Source: Bacteroidales bacterium (lineage in GTDB: Bacteria; Bacteroidota; Bacteroidia; Bacteroidales; UBA932). From it: DNA of 6,152 nt. The stretch's first letter is position 1. Every line of letters begins with the position of its first letter. The position numbers and the translations under genes are program-made. The notes below the pieces were generated by a model, which made no database searches, was not told where the DNA came from, and saw only the letters and a program-made list of their open reading frames with translations. The DNA lies in NCBI GenBank assembly GCA_016285215.1, contig JAEEQI010000145.1, forward strand, positions 1 to 6,152, in the 5' to 3' direction. Shown here in pieces: positions 4,848 through 6,152 of this stretch.

Positions 4848-6152
4848 ATGAAACGATTTACCCTTTTCCTCTTGACGCTGGGACTGTTCGTGTCCTGCGC
4901 AGAAAAGTATTATGTAACAGATTATAAGGCCCGTCTGGAATCCAACGGCGGCACCCTGGCCCAGTTTATGACCATCCCCGGCGGCCTGTCCACCGAGGAA
5001 AGCCAGGCCCTGCAGTTCCTCTATGCCTATATGCCCCTGGCCGATATGACGGACTATTCCACGGATTTCTACGTCCAGAATGTCCGCGCCACCCTGGCCA
5101 CCCGGGACGAGATGGGCTGGAACGTGCCGGAGCGCGAGTTCCGCCACTTTGTGCTGCCCCTTCGCGTAAACAACGAGAATTTGGATAACGCGCGTCTGGA
5201 GTTTGCCAAGGAGCTCAAGCCCCGCATCAAGGGAATGACTATGGCCGAAGCCATCCTGGAGGTGAACCACTGGTGCCACGAGAAAGTAAGCTACCAGCCC
5301 TCCGACGGCCGTACCAGTTCTCCCATGAACCTGGTCAAGAACGCCCTGGGCCGTTGTGGAGAAGAGTCCACGTTCTGTGTGGCCGCCCTCCGTAGCGTGG
5401 GCATTCCGGCTCGTCAGGTGTACACGCCCCGCTGGGCCCACACCGATGACAACCACGCCTGGGTAGAAGCCTGGGCCGACGGAGAATGGCATTTCCTGGG
5501 CGCCTGCGAGCCCGAGCCCGTGCTGGATCTGGGTTGGTTCAACTCCCCGGCTTCCCGCGCTATGCTTATGCACAATAAGGTCTTTGGCAAGTACGACGGT
5601 CCCGAGGAAGTGGTGCTGGAAAGCCCCAACTATACCGAGATCAACCTCATTGACAACTACGCCAAGACCGCCCGCATCGACTTCCAGGTGGTGTGGTCAC
5701 CGGATGCCCCCAACAAAAACGCCGGCAAGCCCGTGGAAGGCGCCCGCGTAGACTTCTGCATCTATAATTACGCCGAGTTCTATCCGGCCGTTTCCAAGTA
5801 CACGGACGCCGAGGGTAAGACCTTCACCAGCGCCGGTTTGGGAGATATGCTGGTCTGGGCCTCCTACGGCCATTCCTTTGGCTTTACCAAGGTAAGTTTT
5901 GGCAAGGATACCAAGGCCACCATCACGCTCCAGTACTATGCAGGAGACAAATACGCCACCCCTGTGGGCGTTAAGCAGTCCTTCACCGTGGTGCCTCCGC
6001 CGGAGGATGTAAAACTTCCGGAAGTGACGCCCGAGCAGCGTGCCGCCAACGACGTACGCTTTGCCTACGAAGACTCCCTCCGCCACGCCTACGAGGCCAC
6101 CTTCCCCACGCCGGCAGAGGCCCTGGCTTTTGTGCGTGAGCATGGGTATAAT
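4848..6152 (+). CDS. Transglutaminase-like lipoprotein (partial, runs off the right edge)
   Basis: 435 codons are open from the ATG at 4848 to the window end without a stop. The N-terminus MKRFTLFLLTLGLFVSC is a lipoprotein signal with lipobox FVSC (Cys17), so the mature protein should be lipid-anchored and face the periplasm or cell surface. Residues about 130-225 form a transglutaminase-like (papain-fold) core: Cys170 in GRCGEES is the nucleophile and His203 in NHAWVEAW the second catalytic residue. The third position, normally Asp four residues after the Trp in a WxxVD motif, is Gly218 here (WHFLGACEPEP). From about residue 275 the sequence resembles a beta-sandwich of the carboxypeptidase-regulatory type (GARVDFCIYNY, then TDAEGKTFT and LVWASYG), which may serve binding. 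Such proteins in Bacteroidota are usually annotated only as transglutaminase-domain proteins; a peptidase acting on peptides or peptidoglycan stems is possible but not shown. The gene has its own promoter, and codon use matches the EF-G paralogue gene. Confidence 0.85.
   Translation, partial: MKRFTLFLLTLGLFVSCAEKYYVTDYKARLESNGGTLAQFMTIPGGLSTEESQALQFLYAYMPLADMTDYSTDFYVQNVRATLATRDEMGWNVPEREFRHFVLPLRVNNENLDNARLEFAKELKPRIKGMTMAEAILEVNHWCHEKVSYQPSDGRTSSPMNLVKNALGRCGEESTFCVAALRSVGIPARQVYTPRWAHTDDNHAWVEAWADGEWHFLGACEPEPVLDLGWFNSPASRAMLMHNKVFGKYDGPEEVVLESPNYTEINLIDNYAKTARIDFQVVWSPDAPNKNAGKPVEGARVDFCIYNYAEFYPAVSKYTDAEGKTFTSAGLGDMLVWASYGHSFGFTKVSFGKDTKATITLQYYAGDKYATPVGVKQSFTVVPPPEDVKLPEVTPEQRAANDVRFAYEDSLRHAYEATFPTPAEALAFVREHGYN

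Noticed and set aside
4668..5573. A 301-codon minus-strand open frame over the end of the EF-G paralogue and start of the lipoprotein gene
   Set aside because: It runs antisense to two recognised genes and through a strong terminator and promoter, with no recognisable domain.
5697..6143. A 148-codon minus-strand open frame
   Set aside because: It is antisense to the transglutaminase-like lipoprotein frame, which remains open to the window edge.
1..6152. CRISPR array, tRNA or rRNA genes, riboswitch, attachment sites
   Set aside because: No regularly spaced direct repeats, no tRNA-like cloverleaf and no rRNA or known riboswitch core were recognised on either strand by eye.

Overview
The window fits a moderately GC-rich member of the Bacteroidota, most likely a Bacteroidales. 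The evidence is three promoters with the Bacteroidota -7 consensus TAnnTTTG, no Shine-Dalgarno sequence before the well-expressed genes, and a protein set typical of the group: a TolC-type efflux protein, a divergent EF-G paralogue and a transglutaminase-like lipoprotein. I cannot place it to genus.

Layout. Positions 1-164 hold the last 53 codons of a TolC-like outer-membrane efflux protein. Positions 165-1740 look like an accessory insertion. It has a Y1/HUH transposase of the RAYT (REP-associated tyrosine transposase) kind at 397-1362, flanked by two directly repeated, internally palindromic 92-bp sequences (194-285 and 1367-1458; 81 of 92 bases identical, no gaps). Just downstream is a GC-rich 269-bp element (1472-1740), closed by a long inverted repeat and filled with smaller hairpins. 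No convincing gene covers it. It could be a structured RNA or a foldback repeat and is the least explained part of the window.

From 1741 the sequence returns to ordinary genes. A small secreted, probably outer-membrane beta-barrel protein lies on the minus strand (1864-2541). It diverges from a 712-residue EF-G paralogue (2630-4768) across a short region where two TATATTTG -7 boxes stand back to back as an inverted repeat. The paralogue keeps the EF-G domain order but has lost the catalytic histidine of the switch II motif and much of switch I. This matches the EF-G2 (FusA2) class, described in Bacteroides thetaiotaomicron as promoting translation without GTP hydrolysis. It ends at a strong intrinsic terminator whose loop also supplies the -33 TTG of the next promoter. 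That promoter drives a transglutaminase-like lipoprotein (4848 to the window edge, incomplete).

How they work together: I see no shared pathway. The efflux, beta-barrel and lipoprotein genes act at the cell envelope, the EF-G paralogue acts on the ribosome, and the RAYT unit is a mobile or domesticated element. Each gene from 1864 onward appears to have its own promoter, so no operon is visible inside the window.
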